Part shown: positions 52,201 through 59,575 of the stretch, piece after piece
How the letters are laid out: every line of letters begins with the position of its first letter
Position numbering within the stretch: position 1 is the first letter of the stretch
Source: Deltaproteobacteria bacterium
GTDB lineage: Bacteria > JADJOY01
Assembly (NCBI GenBank): GCA_016713535.1
Contig: JADJOY010000009.1
Span: 62,001-126,000 of the forward strand
Direction of reading: 5' to 3'
Length of the DNA: 64,000 bases
Made by a program: the position numbers and the translations under genes
The notes under the pieces: generated by a model
What the model was told of the DNA's origin: nothing
Databases searched by the model: none
The model's input: only the letters and a program-made list of their open reading frames with translations

Positions 52201-54561
52201 GTCGCGAACGCGATCGCTCGCGCGCTCGCGGAGGGGGGCTCGAGGGTCCGCGAGGTGCGCGATCCCGCGCTCGACTTCGGCACCGAGGGTCCGCCACGGC
52301 GGTTGGTGTGGGTGGTCCCACCCGAGCCGCCGGAGGAGTGGACCAGCCCGGATGCGGGTGTCCGCCACGCCCGCATCGAGCGCCACGTGCTCGCGCCTTT
52401 CTTCCTCGTGCAGCGCTGGATCGGCGCGCTGCGCGCCGTCGACTCCCTCGCCGGCGCCGAGCTGGTCGCGGTGACGCGGCTCGGTGGCGACCTGGGGTTC
52501 GGCACGGCGCGCGAGATCGACCCCGCGGGGGGCGCGCTCACGGGCCTCTGGAAGGCCCTTCGCCGCGAGCTCTCCGGTCTGCGGGTGAAGGTGGTGGACG
52601 GTTCGGGCGCCGAGCCGGCGCCGGTGGTGGCACAGAGCGTCCTGAACGCGCTCGCGAGCGAAGACTCGCGAGTGGAGACCGCCTGGGTTCGTGGCCGCCA
52701 CCAAGATCTCAAGATGATCCCGCGCGAGCTCCCGGACGGGGACGTGGCGGCGGCGCCAGCGAGCGGCGGCGCGCCGAGTGGTGCCTGGATCGTGACCGGC
52801 GGCGGGCGCGGCGTCACCGCGCACGTCGCGCGCGCCATCGGCGTGCGCTTCGGGGTCGAGCTGCACCTGCTCGGCACCACGACGCTCGAGGCGATCCCCG
52901 AGGAGTGGCTCGCGCTCGACGCCGCCGGACGGCGCGAGCTCCGCTCGCGCACGCTCGCCGAGGCACGCGCCCACGGCGCGGACCCCGAGCGCGCGTGGAG
53001 CGCGGTGGAGCGCCGCATCGACCTCCACGCCACCCTCGCCGGCCACCGCGCGGCGGGCCTGAAGGTCGCCTACCACGCGGTCGACGTGGGCGACGCGCGC
53101 GCCCTCGAGAAGGTCCTCGACGCGGTGCGCGCCGATGGCACGCCGCTACGCGGAATCCTCCACGGCGCTGGTGTCGAGTCGGCGAGCGACTTCTCGAAGA
53201 AGACCCTCGAGCAGGTGCGCGCGACGGTCGAGAGCAAGGTGCTCGGCCTCCAGCACCTGCTCGCGCTCACCGCCGGCGACGAGCTCGAGCACCTCATCGC
53301 GTTCGGCTCGGTCAGCGGCCGTTTCGGCGGCATGGGGCAGGCCGACTACAGCCTCGCCAGCGACCTCCTCGCCAAGCTCGTCACCGCGCACCGCCGTCGC
53401 GCCGGGGTGCCGGGGTGCACCTTCCACTGGCCGGCGTGGGACGAGGTCGGCATGGCGGTGCGGCCCGAGAGCCGCTTCGCCCTGGAGGCGAGCGGTCAGG
53501 TGTTCATGCCGGTCGCCGAGGGCTGCGCGCACGTGCTGCGGGAGATCGCCGCGGGCCTGCCGGAAAACGAGGTGGTGATCCTCGACCGCGCCGAGGTTCT
53601 CGACCTCGATCGCCTCGCTCCCGCGGAGGACGTCGACCGCACGCTCGACGGAGCGGTGGGCGCGGCGCAGCGCAGCGCGCTCGTCGACGGGCTGGTCGAC
53701 GATCAGGACGGGATCCGCATCGCGGACGTGAGCTACGACCCCGCACGCGATCCCTTCCTCGTCGATCATTGCTTCGAGGGTCAGCCGATCCTGCCCGCGG
53801 TGGTGGGGCTCGAGAGCTTGGTCGAGGCCGCGCTCCTCGGGCGCGATCCGTCCCTCGCGGTGCTGATCGAGGACGCCACCATCGAGTCGGGGTTGCGGTT
53901 CCGCAACCGCGCGCCGCAGCGGCTGCGGGTCGAGGTCGTGGACCACGGCCGCGACCGATGGCGGGCGACGTTGCGCGGCGACTTCATCTCGCGGGTCGGC
54001 AAGCTCGGCGAGCCGGACCGGCTCTACCAGCGCGCCGACGTCGGGCTCGGAGACGCCGTCACGCGCCCCGCCGGGCTGCCCGCGCCTCCCGCGGACCTCG
54101 AGTGGTGGGACATGAGCTATCCACCGTCGGCGGCGGAGGCCGAGCCGGGACGCGTCTATCACGGGCCGGCGCTCCGCACCCTGCGGCGCGTCGGCGTCCG
54201 CGGCGAGCAGGCGTGGGGTGAGCTCGTCGCGCCCGCGCCAGCGGCCTTGAGGCCCTCTCGCCCGGCCGCGACGTGGCGCATGCCGAGCGCGCTCCTCGAC
54301 GGTTGCCTGGTGGTGTGCGGCGTCTACGCGCGCATCGCGCTCTCGCTGCCGAGCCTCCCCAACGGCTTCGCGCGGTTGGTGGCGCTCGGGATCCCGGCGG
54401 AGAACGAGCCGTGTCTCGCCTCGGTGCGCTTCCGCGAGCGCGCCGAGGGCCGGCTGCTCTTCGACCTCGAGCTTCGCACGGCCGCCGGCCGCCTGCTGGC
54501 GTGGGCGGAGGGGTACCGGGTCGAGGTGCTCGCGGCCGAGGGCGGCGGAGGACGCTCGTGA
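46261..54561 (+). CDS. Iterative type I PKS/PUFA-like megasynthase with embedded peptidase-C45 acyltransferase domain
   Basis: 2766 residues from GTG 46261, which has GGAGAAAGG 8 bp upstream; GTG 46219 is an in-frame alternative. Domain order: KS1 residues 6-468 with catalytic Cys215 (DAACASS), His347 (EAHATGT) and His388 (NVGHT). KS2 about 505-925 is catalytically dead: Cys replaced by Glu713 (DAEEASG), no HATGT, and VGM instead of VGH, so chain-length-factor-like. AT about 1045-1360 has Ser1137 in GHSYGEY and a QPFH motif pointing to malonyl. One ACP has Ser1485 (LGIDSI). A C45 penicillin-acyltransferase-like domain spans about 1570-1935 with nucleophile Cys1667 (GCTQLAV), then LLHAANEDS and TNHSQL. 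KR about 1960-2435 has TGGGRGV and Tyr2363. DH about 2475-2755 has His2503 (HCFEGQPILP) and Asp2680. Enoyl reduction and ACP activation come from the next two genes. Confidence 0.93.
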   Translation: MHRLDQDPLAIVGMAVRLPGAPELEAYWRLLHEGRSAIAPLPTSRLDRALYFQPGDAVSGKTYTELGGTVPDEDLDPTRLGLDADELASADRAHLWFLDTVLAALRGASLDAGSLAGQRVGVYVGHARGSTLVSDIGFAASVESMTAAIRQDPAYRSLPDPLQRELAEALVEGVRGRYPRIRPDGGPFTQPNAAAGWIARHLRTDGPYMAVDAACASSFAALDLAARAIHRGEIERAIVGGCSYNQWSSLVLFSQAQALSRTGSFPFDARADGFVSSDGYAALLVERLADARAAGRTVLGVIRGIGGSCDGRGKSLWAPLQAGQVEAIRRAYHEGLSPADVQVVEAHATGTQVGDATEIRALTEAFGALGGAAGAPRPIGSAKSNVGHTRETAGFAALVKMLLAMREGVVPPTANLVDLTPEVAWDEVPFRPLKAAEPWPDREGEPRRAAVDAFGIGGLNYHVVIERPLEVVAPVAKKARKGAKSAAAKHAPALAHTARADTPPIPSTAVVALGVGVVLPDTFAIERFAALGDGEVPFGAPDVERWDASLYVSPDGAPYRIRDARAGWVRGWQLDWRSFKIPPKQLEQADPLQFMLLDSVAQALRLAGLEQLSNDDRKRTAVYVGSVFGGDFTGDLNLGLRAPELVRHLEAELRGRGLPGEDGRALLAAAATRLRQRFPIADEAGSFSSSTLASRISKHFDFMGPCAAMDAEEASGLASLTAGLDALRAGECELAVCCGAQRTLHHTRFEQYDRMGRLAHGAGGDFLLGEGAVALVLARADSPLAQGRTPFATFGEVTASSSRAGGIDALRRAVARATSGAAEAQRPALLARFATSASADATAESELHAVEGGAAAPLAISAADRVGMTQGAAALVSLVDALGVAGRRADELGAGAAEGAPLPVALHGIGLRGLAYHARFDAHPEAWRALASAADAAPEVAPNVALAPAAVGARIVRLGAASREALAARIQAVLTDVTSAWELAARGGRFGDHETWRLAVVASDPESLRAKLTSVREAPDSLALAAALHEQGVFLVQRPSSPPGLAFAFSGQGSQYGGMRGLVEAYPVTRTVIEELDRELAALGEPSFAEIAWSEAGAERLGTDTWRTQISVFSADLLVHRVLASLGVAPSVVFGHSYGEYPAMVATGAWSLATGMRATHGRCKALDGLGAPRGKLVSTSASLAQIEEVVRSFAGRGFVAPANFNSPEQTVLAVETALVQEVADAIEATGEVARVLAVPQPFHSALLADAKPELARVLDGCAIRPPRTPLLSGIGNEYVAEPSVIRARLVDQLTEPLRFVEMVRRAYADGARVFVEVGPRTVLARLIRSILKSEPVAVVCCDHPKVPGREQILRVQALLETQDLWPAASTRAAAGAAEPATAGGVWPYARTRELPAPAAVAIPHFDATQRRRAKVAERSDATRAPQLTPATATDAPAASADAPPPTTANSEIEALLVKFVCDQTGYPPEVVTLDQDLEADLGIDSIKKARLLGELRDQFHIKLPAGGGGASLAQFVTLRDIAKFLAEKALLPAGGGSTSAAAPSAAGSAAEPARADRAAAAGASASAKLARELVLRLGGSDRDMGRRHGERFASAIHGTLRRFQELLGVKSANELPMAREALGQQAAYYDDAALEEMRGIAEGTGVAAESIIALNLAMEPQFDAAGCTQLAVTSAANGGGPLLHAANEDSPAGLRLGNDMVRSVLVRHPSAAAGSGSPRHACAILGVAGQVGGINGTNERGLTVSSTMLLDRPRDLSALGRVHPLLVLRILEQASTLDEALAIVTSWPRVGAWSLLVSHAPSDEIAYLEYDGAALAVRRGVDRILTTNHSQLLSAGEEVPEHSLHRLRRAEALLPEGALGDADVRALLRDRFDLARGREVRHPTMNTVCRVDNQASFVREVGAGADSFAVTPGPRHGADAEQFLVFEPARWWSEEAEGTAAERAGRRMRRWVLRSLPAAPDTQRRAANAALPTWVIGSDAVANAIARALAEGGSRVREVRDPALDFGTEGPPRRLVWVVPPEPPEEWTSPDAGVRHARIERHVLAPFFLVQRWIGALRAVDSLAGAELVAVTRLGGDLGFGTAREIDPAGGALTGLWKALRRELSGLRVKVVDGSGAEPAPVVAQSVLNALASEDSRVETAWVRGRHQDLKMIPRELPDGDVAAAPASGGAPSGAWIVTGGGRGVTAHVARAIGVRFGVELHLLGTTTLEAIPEEWLALDAAGRRELRSRTLAEARAHGADPERAWSAVERRIDLHATLAGHRAAGLKVAYHAVDVGDARALEKVLDAVRADGTPLRGILHGAGVESASDFSKKTLEQVRATVESKVLGLQHLLALTAGDELEHLIAFGSVSGRFGGMGQADYSLASDLLAKLVTAHRRRAGVPGCTFHWPAWDEVGMAVRPESRFALEASGQVFMPVAEGCAHVLREIAAGLPENEVVILDRAEVLDLDRLAPAEDVDRTLDGAVGAAQRSALVDGLVDDQDGIRIADVSYDPARDPFLVDHCFEGQPILPAVVGLESLVEAALLGRDPSLAVLIEDATIESGLRFRNRAPQRLRVEVVDHGRDRWRATLRGDFISRVGKLGEPDRLYQRADVGLGDAVTRPAGLPAPPADLEWWDMSYPPSAAEAEPGRVYHGPALRTLRRVGVRGEQAWGELVAPAPAALRPSRPAATWRMPSALLDGCLVVCGVYARIALSLPSLPNGFARLVALGIPAENEPCLASVRFRERAEGRLLFDLELRTAAGRLLAWAEGYRVEVLAAEGGGGRS

Positions 54562-55244
54562 CCTCGGCCATCACGCCGGCGACGCGCGCGTTGCCCGAGG
54601 CGGCGGCGTGGCTCGCCACGGTGGCGGTCGCCGCCGACGGGACACCCGGTTGGCACGCGGCGAGCGCGCACCGTCCTGCGGACATCCACCCGGCCGAATG
54701 GCTGGAAGCCGAGGTCCTCACCGATCCGGCGCGGCGGCGTCAGTGGCTGGCGGGTCGGCGCGCCGCCAAGCTGGCGCTCGCGCGACTGCTGGGCGACGAG
54801 GACTTCGAGCCTGCGCTCCACGCGATCCGCTCCCGCGACCGCTTCGGCCACCCGACGCGGCCGACGGTGTGGCGCGCCGGGCGGCGCCTCGACGTGCACG
54901 TGTCGCTGGCGCACGGCGATCGCCTCGCCGCGGCGATCGCGAGCCTCGTGCACCGGGTGGGCGTGGACGTCGTCGACGCCGCCGTCCCCGGGCACGACGG
55001 TGACCGCGAGCCCTGGGTCTTCAGCGCCCGCGAGGCCGCGTACAAGGTCGGCGCCATCGCCACCCGGGACGAGCCGTTCCGGCCCGACGAATGGCGCGTC
55101 GAGCGCGCAGCCGCGCAGCCGCACGGAACCGTGAGCCACCACCGCCTCCGCGGCCACGCGCTGCCGGTGCGCTGGCTCGGCGACGTCCCGGGGGCACCCG
55201 TCCTCGCGGTGAGCTGGAATCGAGACGAGAGGAGCGCTGCATGA
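54558..55244 (+). CDS. Sfp-type 4'-phosphopantetheinyl transferase
   Basis: 228 residues. The core motifs are VGVDVVDA (residues about 134-141, Mg-binding Asp) and WVFSAREAAYKVGAI (residues about 154-168, the W..(K/R)EA..K motif), with an upstream VSLAHG matching the (S/N).(S/T)H.. motif. It transfers phosphopantetheine from CoA to the carrier-protein serine, here most likely Ser1485 of the adjoining megasynthase. GTG 54558 overlaps the synthase stop by four bases, so both are made together. A C-terminal segment of about 40 residues after the core is normal for the family. Confidence 0.88.
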   Translation: MTSAITPATRALPEAAAWLATVAVAADGTPGWHAASAHRPADIHPAEWLEAEVLTDPARRRQWLAGRRAAKLALARLLGDEDFEPALHAIRSRDRFGHPTRPTVWRAGRRLDVHVSLAHGDRLAAAIASLVHRVGVDVVDAAVPGHDGDREPWVFSAREAAYKVGAIATRDEPFRPDEWRVERAAAQPHGTVSHHRLRGHALPVRWLGDVPGAPVLAVSWNRDERSAA

Positions 55245-56008
55245 TCGACCTCGAGGGCCAAGTGGCGCTGGTGACCGGCTCGTCGCGCGGGATCGGCGCC
55301 GCGTGCGCGCTCCGACTCGCGCAGGCCGGTGCGGACGTGGTGGTGAACTACGTCTCGAGCCGCAGCGCCGCGGAGGAGGTGGCGGGGAGGATCGTCGCGA
55401 TGGGACGGCGCGCGATCCTGGTGAAGGCCGACGTCTCGGAGCGCGACGACGTCGACCAGATGGCGGAGCAGGTGGCGGCGGCGTTCGGCCGCATCGACAT
55501 CCTGGTCTCCAACGCCGCGACCGGCGGGTTCCGCCCGGTGGTCGAGACCACCTCGCGCCAGTTCCACGCCGCGATGGCCACCAACGTCGAGGCGCTCATC
55601 CACCTGCTGCGCGCCTTCCAGGGACAGCTCGAGCGGCGCTCGGGCCGCGCCAAGGTGATCGCCCTGTCGAGCCACGGCTCGCGCTTCGCCCTGCCGATGT
55701 ACGGCCTGGTCGGCATGACCAAGGCCGCGCTCGAGGGCCTGGTGCGGCAGGCCGCGCTCGAGCTCGGCCCTCGCAACGTCAACGTCAACGCGCTGTTGAG
55801 CGGGCTCGTCGACACCGACGCGGTGGCGATGATCCCCAATCGCGAGATCCTCTTCGAGCGGCGCCGTTCCCGCGAGCTGACCGGAGACCGCAGCCTGTCG
55901 GTCGAAGACGTCGCGGACGTCGCGCTCTTCCTCGCCAGCCCGCTCGCCGACCTCGTTCAAGGGCAAACGCTGGTGGTGGACGCCGGGACGGCCGTCACGC
56001 TGGGCTGA
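55241..56008 (+). CDS. fabL: FabL-like enoyl-[ACP] reductase (SDR family)
   Basis: 255 residues. Short-chain dehydrogenase core: ALVTGSSRGIGAACA nucleotide loop, NAATG, and a Tyr-Lys pair spaced as YGLVGMTK. Several segments match Bacillus FabL (enoyl-ACP reductase III) rather than FabG: NAATGGFRPVVE against NAASGVLRPVME, YGLVGMTKAALEGLVRQAALEL, and VDTDAVAMIPNREILFE against IDTDALKHFPNREDLLE. Its role would be to saturate the enoyl-ACP made by the synthase KR-DH, acting in trans because the synthase has no ER domain. ATG 55241 overlaps the PPTase stop by four bases. A plain ketoreductase is the alternative reading. Confidence 0.85.
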   Translation: MIDLEGQVALVTGSSRGIGAACALRLAQAGADVVVNYVSSRSAAEEVAGRIVAMGRRAILVKADVSERDDVDQMAEQVAAAFGRIDILVSNAATGGFRPVVETTSRQFHAAMATNVEALIHLLRAFQGQLERRSGRAKVIALSSHGSRFALPMYGLVGMTKAALEGLVRQAALELGPRNVNVNALLSGLVDTDAVAMIPNREILFERRRSRELTGDRSLSVEDVADVALFLASPLADLVQGQTLVVDAGTAVTLG

Positions 56009-56018
56009 GCCGAGGGTT

Positions 56019-56050
56019 CCCACCTGACAGGTGGGGGCGGCGGCGCCCCC
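56019..56050 (+). terminator. Tandem hairpins ending the megasynthase operon
   Basis: CCCACCT-GAC-AGGTGGG (56019-56035) and, sharing its last bases, GGGGGCG-GCGG-CGCCCCC (56033-56050) lie 11-42 bp past the FabL-like stop. The two stems are mutually exclusive at their junction. There is no U-run, so factor-dependent ending or an attenuating pair is possible. Confidence 0.5.
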
Positions 56051-56149
56051 GACGGGCCGGGCCGCCGCGCTCCTGTCACGAAAGCGTGGCAAATCCCTCT
56101 CGCCACGTGGTAAGCAGATGAAACCGAACTAGCTGTTTTCGTTGGGACC

Positions 56150-56169
56150 GAGCCCCAGGGTGGGGGCTC
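56150..56169 (+). promoter_or_regulatory. 5' leader hairpin just upstream of the VWA-OmpA gene RBS
   Basis: GAGCCCC (56150-56156) pairs with GGGGCTC (56163-56169). The stem ends only a few bases before the AGGAGGAGG ribosome site of the gene at 56194, so it could tune translation or mRNA stability. The AT-richer block 56110-56145 upstream may hold the promoter. Confidence 0.4.
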
Positions 56170-56193
56170 AAACCCGGAGGAGGGGGGGAACAC

Positions 56194-57360
56194 ATGGATC
56201 GCCGGTTTTACTCATGGATCTCTGCGGCGCTGGCCACAGGCTGGCTCGCGGGTTGCGCGGCCCAGCAGCCGCCCGCCGACAACTTCCAGGCGGTGCAGCT
56301 CGATGCCAAAGCGTTCGTCCCCAAGGTGTCGAGCTTTCTCGTGCTTCTGGATGCGTCCTCGTCGATGAGCGACGACTACCAGGGCAAGGACAAGTTCATC
56401 CTGGCGCGGCACACGGTCTCGCGCATCAACCAGACGCTGCCCGCGCTCTCGTATCAGGGCGGCCTGGTGGCGTTCGGCTCGGGTCGCTGCCTGGGCGGCG
56501 AGGACACCAGCGATCTCTACGGCATGTCGCCCTACAAGCGCGCCGACCTCGAGGCGGGCCTGACGTCGATCACCTGCGCGAGCGGCACCACACCGATGGG
56601 CAAGGGCATCGAGCGCGCGACCGACAAGCTCGACGGCTCGACCGGCAAGGTCGCGCTGCTCATCGTCAGCGACGCGTGGGAAGTGAAGGGCGAGCGTGCC
56701 CTCTCCGCGGCCCGCAAGCTCAAGAGCACGCTCGGCGACAAGCTCTGCATCTACCCGATCCAGATCGGCAAGGACGAAGCCGGCGCGATGCTCATGAGCG
56801 AGCTCGCGGACGTCGGTGAGTGCGGCTTCGCGAAGAACGCCGACGAGATCGCGGCGCCAGCGGCGATGGCCGACTACGTGACCAAGGTGTTCCTGAACGC
56901 CGCGCCGCCGCCCCCGCCGGCCCCGGTCGCGGTCGCCCCGGTCGACGGTGACGACGACGGCGACGGTGTGAAGAACAGCAAGGACAAGTGCCCGAACACG
57001 CCGAAGGGTGTGCCCGTCAACGCCAACGGTTGCTGGGAGTTCAAGGGCCTCACCTTCGACTTCGACAAGGCCGTCATCAAGAATCCGGCGAGCCTCGACG
57101 AAGCGATCACGATCATGAAGGCCAACCCGAACCTCACGGGCGAGATCCGCGGCTACACCGACGGCAAGGGCACCGAGAAGTACAACCAGAAGCTCTCGGA
57201 GCGTCGCGCCAACGCGGTACGCGAGTACTTCATCCAGCACGGCATCGCGGCGGACCGGATCCGCGCCAAGGGCTACGGCATGGCGAACCCGGTCGCCTCG
57301 AACGACACCGAGGAGGGACGCGCCCAGAACCGGCGCGTCGAGCTCGAGCCGGATCGCTGA
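56194..57360 (+). CDS. OmpA-family lipoprotein with von Willebrand A domain
   Basis: 388 residues. The lipobox is WLAGC. Residues about 45-230 form a VWA domain with the MIDAS motif DASSSM and TTPMG (DxSxS and the Thr site complete). A Pro/Ala linker and DGDDDGDGVKNSKDKCPNTPKG thrombospondin-type-3/calcium segment follow. The C-terminal OmpA-like domain (FDFDKAVIKNPASLDEAITIMKANP, GYTDGKGTEKYNQKLSERRANAVREYF, RVE) binds peptidoglycan. It should tether the outer membrane to the cell wall and present a metal-dependent binding surface. AGGAGGAGG precedes ATG 56194, suggesting high expression, and a strong terminator follows. Confidence 0.9.
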   Translation: MDRRFYSWISAALATGWLAGCAAQQPPADNFQAVQLDAKAFVPKVSSFLVLLDASSSMSDDYQGKDKFILARHTVSRINQTLPALSYQGGLVAFGSGRCLGGEDTSDLYGMSPYKRADLEAGLTSITCASGTTPMGKGIERATDKLDGSTGKVALLIVSDAWEVKGERALSAARKLKSTLGDKLCIYPIQIGKDEAGAMLMSELADVGECGFAKNADEIAAPAAMADYVTKVFLNAAPPPPPAPVAVAPVDGDDDGDGVKNSKDKCPNTPKGVPVNANGCWEFKGLTFDFDKAVIKNPASLDEAITIMKANPNLTGEIRGYTDGKGTEKYNQKLSERRANAVREYFIQHGIAADRIRAKGYGMANPVASNDTEEGRAQNRRVELEPDR

Positions 57361-57380
57361 GCGGTTCGTGACCTCGCCCT

Positions 57381-57419
57381 GGGGCGGACGGGAGCTTCCC
57401 GTCCGCCCCTTTTCTTTTT
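57381..57419 (+). terminator. Strong Rho-independent terminator
   Basis: A perfect 13-bp stem, GGGGCGGACGGGA (57381-57393) and TCCCGTCCGCCCC (57397-57409), with loop GCT, followed by TTTTCTTTTT (57410-57419). It lies 21 bp after the VWA-OmpA stop. It is the clearest intrinsic terminator in the window and separates that gene from the phospholipase-like gene. Confidence 0.92.
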
Positions 57420-57473
57420 GTGGACCGCGCGCCCCCGCGCCGGGCTGACCGCGCGGTGTGCCAGGAGGACATC

Positions 57474-59481
57474 GTGCGCTCTCACTGGACCGTGCACGCG
57501 GCACACGTCGCGCGCGCCCTCGCCGCCGTGGCCGCCCTCGCCACCCCGGCGCGGGCGTGGGTGTATCCGGAGCATCGCGACATCGCGGTGCTGGCGGTCG
57601 ACTCCCTCGATCCGGAGCGGCGCGCCCAGCTCGGGGCCTTGTGGGAGCTGGCGCGAAGCGGACACGAGGCTCGGCTCTGCGAAACGGCAGCCGACACGGG
57701 CCAGGGGCGCCATCCGACGTGCCTCGACTGGGCGGCGATGCCCGCGATCGCCGGTGACCACTCGTGCTCGAGCGCGGACATGCTCGAGATCGTCACTCGC
57801 TCGGAGTGGATCCTCGACGTCGCGGACGTGGCCGCCGAGCTCAAGAGCGAGCTGGCGCAGATCCCCGTCCCTCCCGACGCGCCGGTCGACGAGAGCCAGC
57901 TCGGGCGTCTCAACCCGATCCCGGACATCAAGCGCCGCGTGCAGAGCGAGGCGCTACGCGCCCAGCGCCTCAACGCGCTGCGGATCTCCGACAGCCGGCT
58001 TCAGTCGGCCGATCCCCAGTACGCGACCCGCGCCACCACCAACAACGCCCACTTCCTGCTGGCGCGGCCGCGTCCGGACATCGACGAGTCCGAATACGCC
58101 CAGCTCGCGGTCGACGCGGGCTCGGACATCAATGCCGTCGGCACCTACGCGACCTACCACCTGAGCGCGCTGCAGAAGGCGACCCGCCTCGCGCACGAAC
58201 CGAGCCTCCCGGCCGACGAGCGACGAGCGCTCGCCCTCGCGGCGGTCGCGGACGAGGGCCTTCGGCCTGCACTTCCTGGAGGACACGTTCGCCGCCGGTC
58301 ACGTCGCCGGCACCTGGGGCGACTCCTCGCAGCGCAAGGGCACCCACGACTACTACAACGAGAACGGCCTCGAGGTGTTCACGTGGGAGCGGCCGGGGAA
58401 GTCGGTGGTGCTCATGGGCGACGCCCACATGCGCCCGGAGGACGCCGAGCTGGCCGCGCGCACGGTGAGAGCGAGCCTCGAGCAGCTCGCCGACGCCGCC
58501 GCGGGCACGCTCGTGGCGGTGCCGTACGCGCCGACGGCGCTGGCGGCCCCCGATGCGTTCGACGTCTGCAAGAGCTCGGTGTTCGTGGCTCGTCCGGCGG
58601 GGCTCTCCGCCACCGCGTCGGAGATTCCGCTCTTCCAGCAGGTGCTGCGCGCGACACCGGTGCCCGGCCTCGGCGCCGGGCTGGGCTCGGTGCCGCGGTT
58701 TCGCGCCGAGCTCGGGCCGTTCATCGGCCTCGCCGGCTCGATCGACGGCCGCTGGGTCGACGGCGGCTTCGAGGCGAGCCAGACCGCGGGCGGCGTCTCC
58801 GGCGGCCTCGAGATCGCGCTGCGCGTGGGTGTCGGTCTGGACGGGGTGATCGGCGAGTCCGGCGACGGGCTGATGTTCGCGTCGTTCGGGCTTCACGGCG
58901 ACGCGCCGTCGTCCAACAAGTTCGCCAACCTCGAGAGCGACGAGATCGGCGGCAGCGTGACCGCCGCGATCCCGGCGCGCAACGCCATCGCCACCCGGGT
59001 GCGCGCGCCGTTCTTCCTGCTACCGGGTGACCTGCTGGTGCTCGCGCCGCTCTACCTGATCTCGCCCGAGACCTACACGGAGATGGCGGTCTCGGCGAGC
59101 AACGGGGGGCTGATCCCGTGGCAGAGCGGATGGGCCACGCGTATCGGCCGCTTCCAGTTCGTCGCCGGGCGCGAGCTCGGCGTCAACATCTACGGCATCG
59201 CCTCGAAAGATCGGCTGTTCGCACCCGGTGCCAACCCGGGCGACCCGGTGCGACTGGTGGACTTCTCGTCGGTGAACCTCGACCTGCCGGTGCTCGAGTA
59301 CCGGCCCTACCGCTCGTTCGCCGGGAACCAGAGCTCGACGATCCTCTTCCAGATCTTCACGGGCGCCGACGTTCCGACGCGCGGCGAGGTCGTGAGCCCC
59401 GAGGGCGCGCCGGGGGTGGACCTCGGCGTGGTGTGGTCCGCCGGGCTCCGGATGGTGTTCGACTGGCGCTACTACGAGTGA
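57474..59481 (+). CDS. Zinc-dependent phospholipase C-like protein with beta-rich C-terminal domain (frameshifted)
   Basis: Restored length is about 668 residues. Start GTG 57474 has AGGAGG upstream and gives a signal peptide ending ...ATPARA, so the mature protein would begin with Trp (WVYPEHRDIAVLAVD). Zinc phospholipase C/P1-nuclease-fold enzymes use an N-terminal Trp as a zinc ligand. Further ligand-like positions are GDHSCSS, NNAHF, YATYHLSALQKA and FGLHFLEDTFAAGHVAGTWG. The frame breaks at CC 58259-58260: removing one C joins AVADEG to FGLHFLEDTF. The last 300 or so residues are amphipathic-strand-rich and end VFDWRYYE, suggesting an outer-membrane barrel or adhesion domain. It would hydrolyse phospholipids outside the cell or at its surface. 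Confidence 0.7.
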
Positions 59482-59490
59482 TGCGTGCAG

Positions 59491-59575
59491 GTCGGCGACG
59501 GAGCGCCGACGCTCCAGGCCGGTCGGAATGGAGCGCGTCCGCTCCGTCGGACGCCGGGCGAGCTTGCGCTCGCCC
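59491..59575. terminator. Cluster of three hairpins between convergent genes
   Basis: GTCGGCG/CGCCGAC (59491-59510), GGAGCG/CGCTCC (59530-59545) and GGGCGAGC/GCTCGCCC (59556-59575, loop TTGC) lie between the phospholipase-like stop and the DUF4136 stop. The last one directly abuts the DUF4136 stop codon. None has a U-tract; together they probably form a bidirectional transcription end. Confidence 0.5.

Noticed and set aside
50440-53076. 878-residue open frame antisense to ACP-C45-KR
   Set aside because: Same shadow-frame pattern; the plus strand encodes the clear ACP, C45 and KR motifs.
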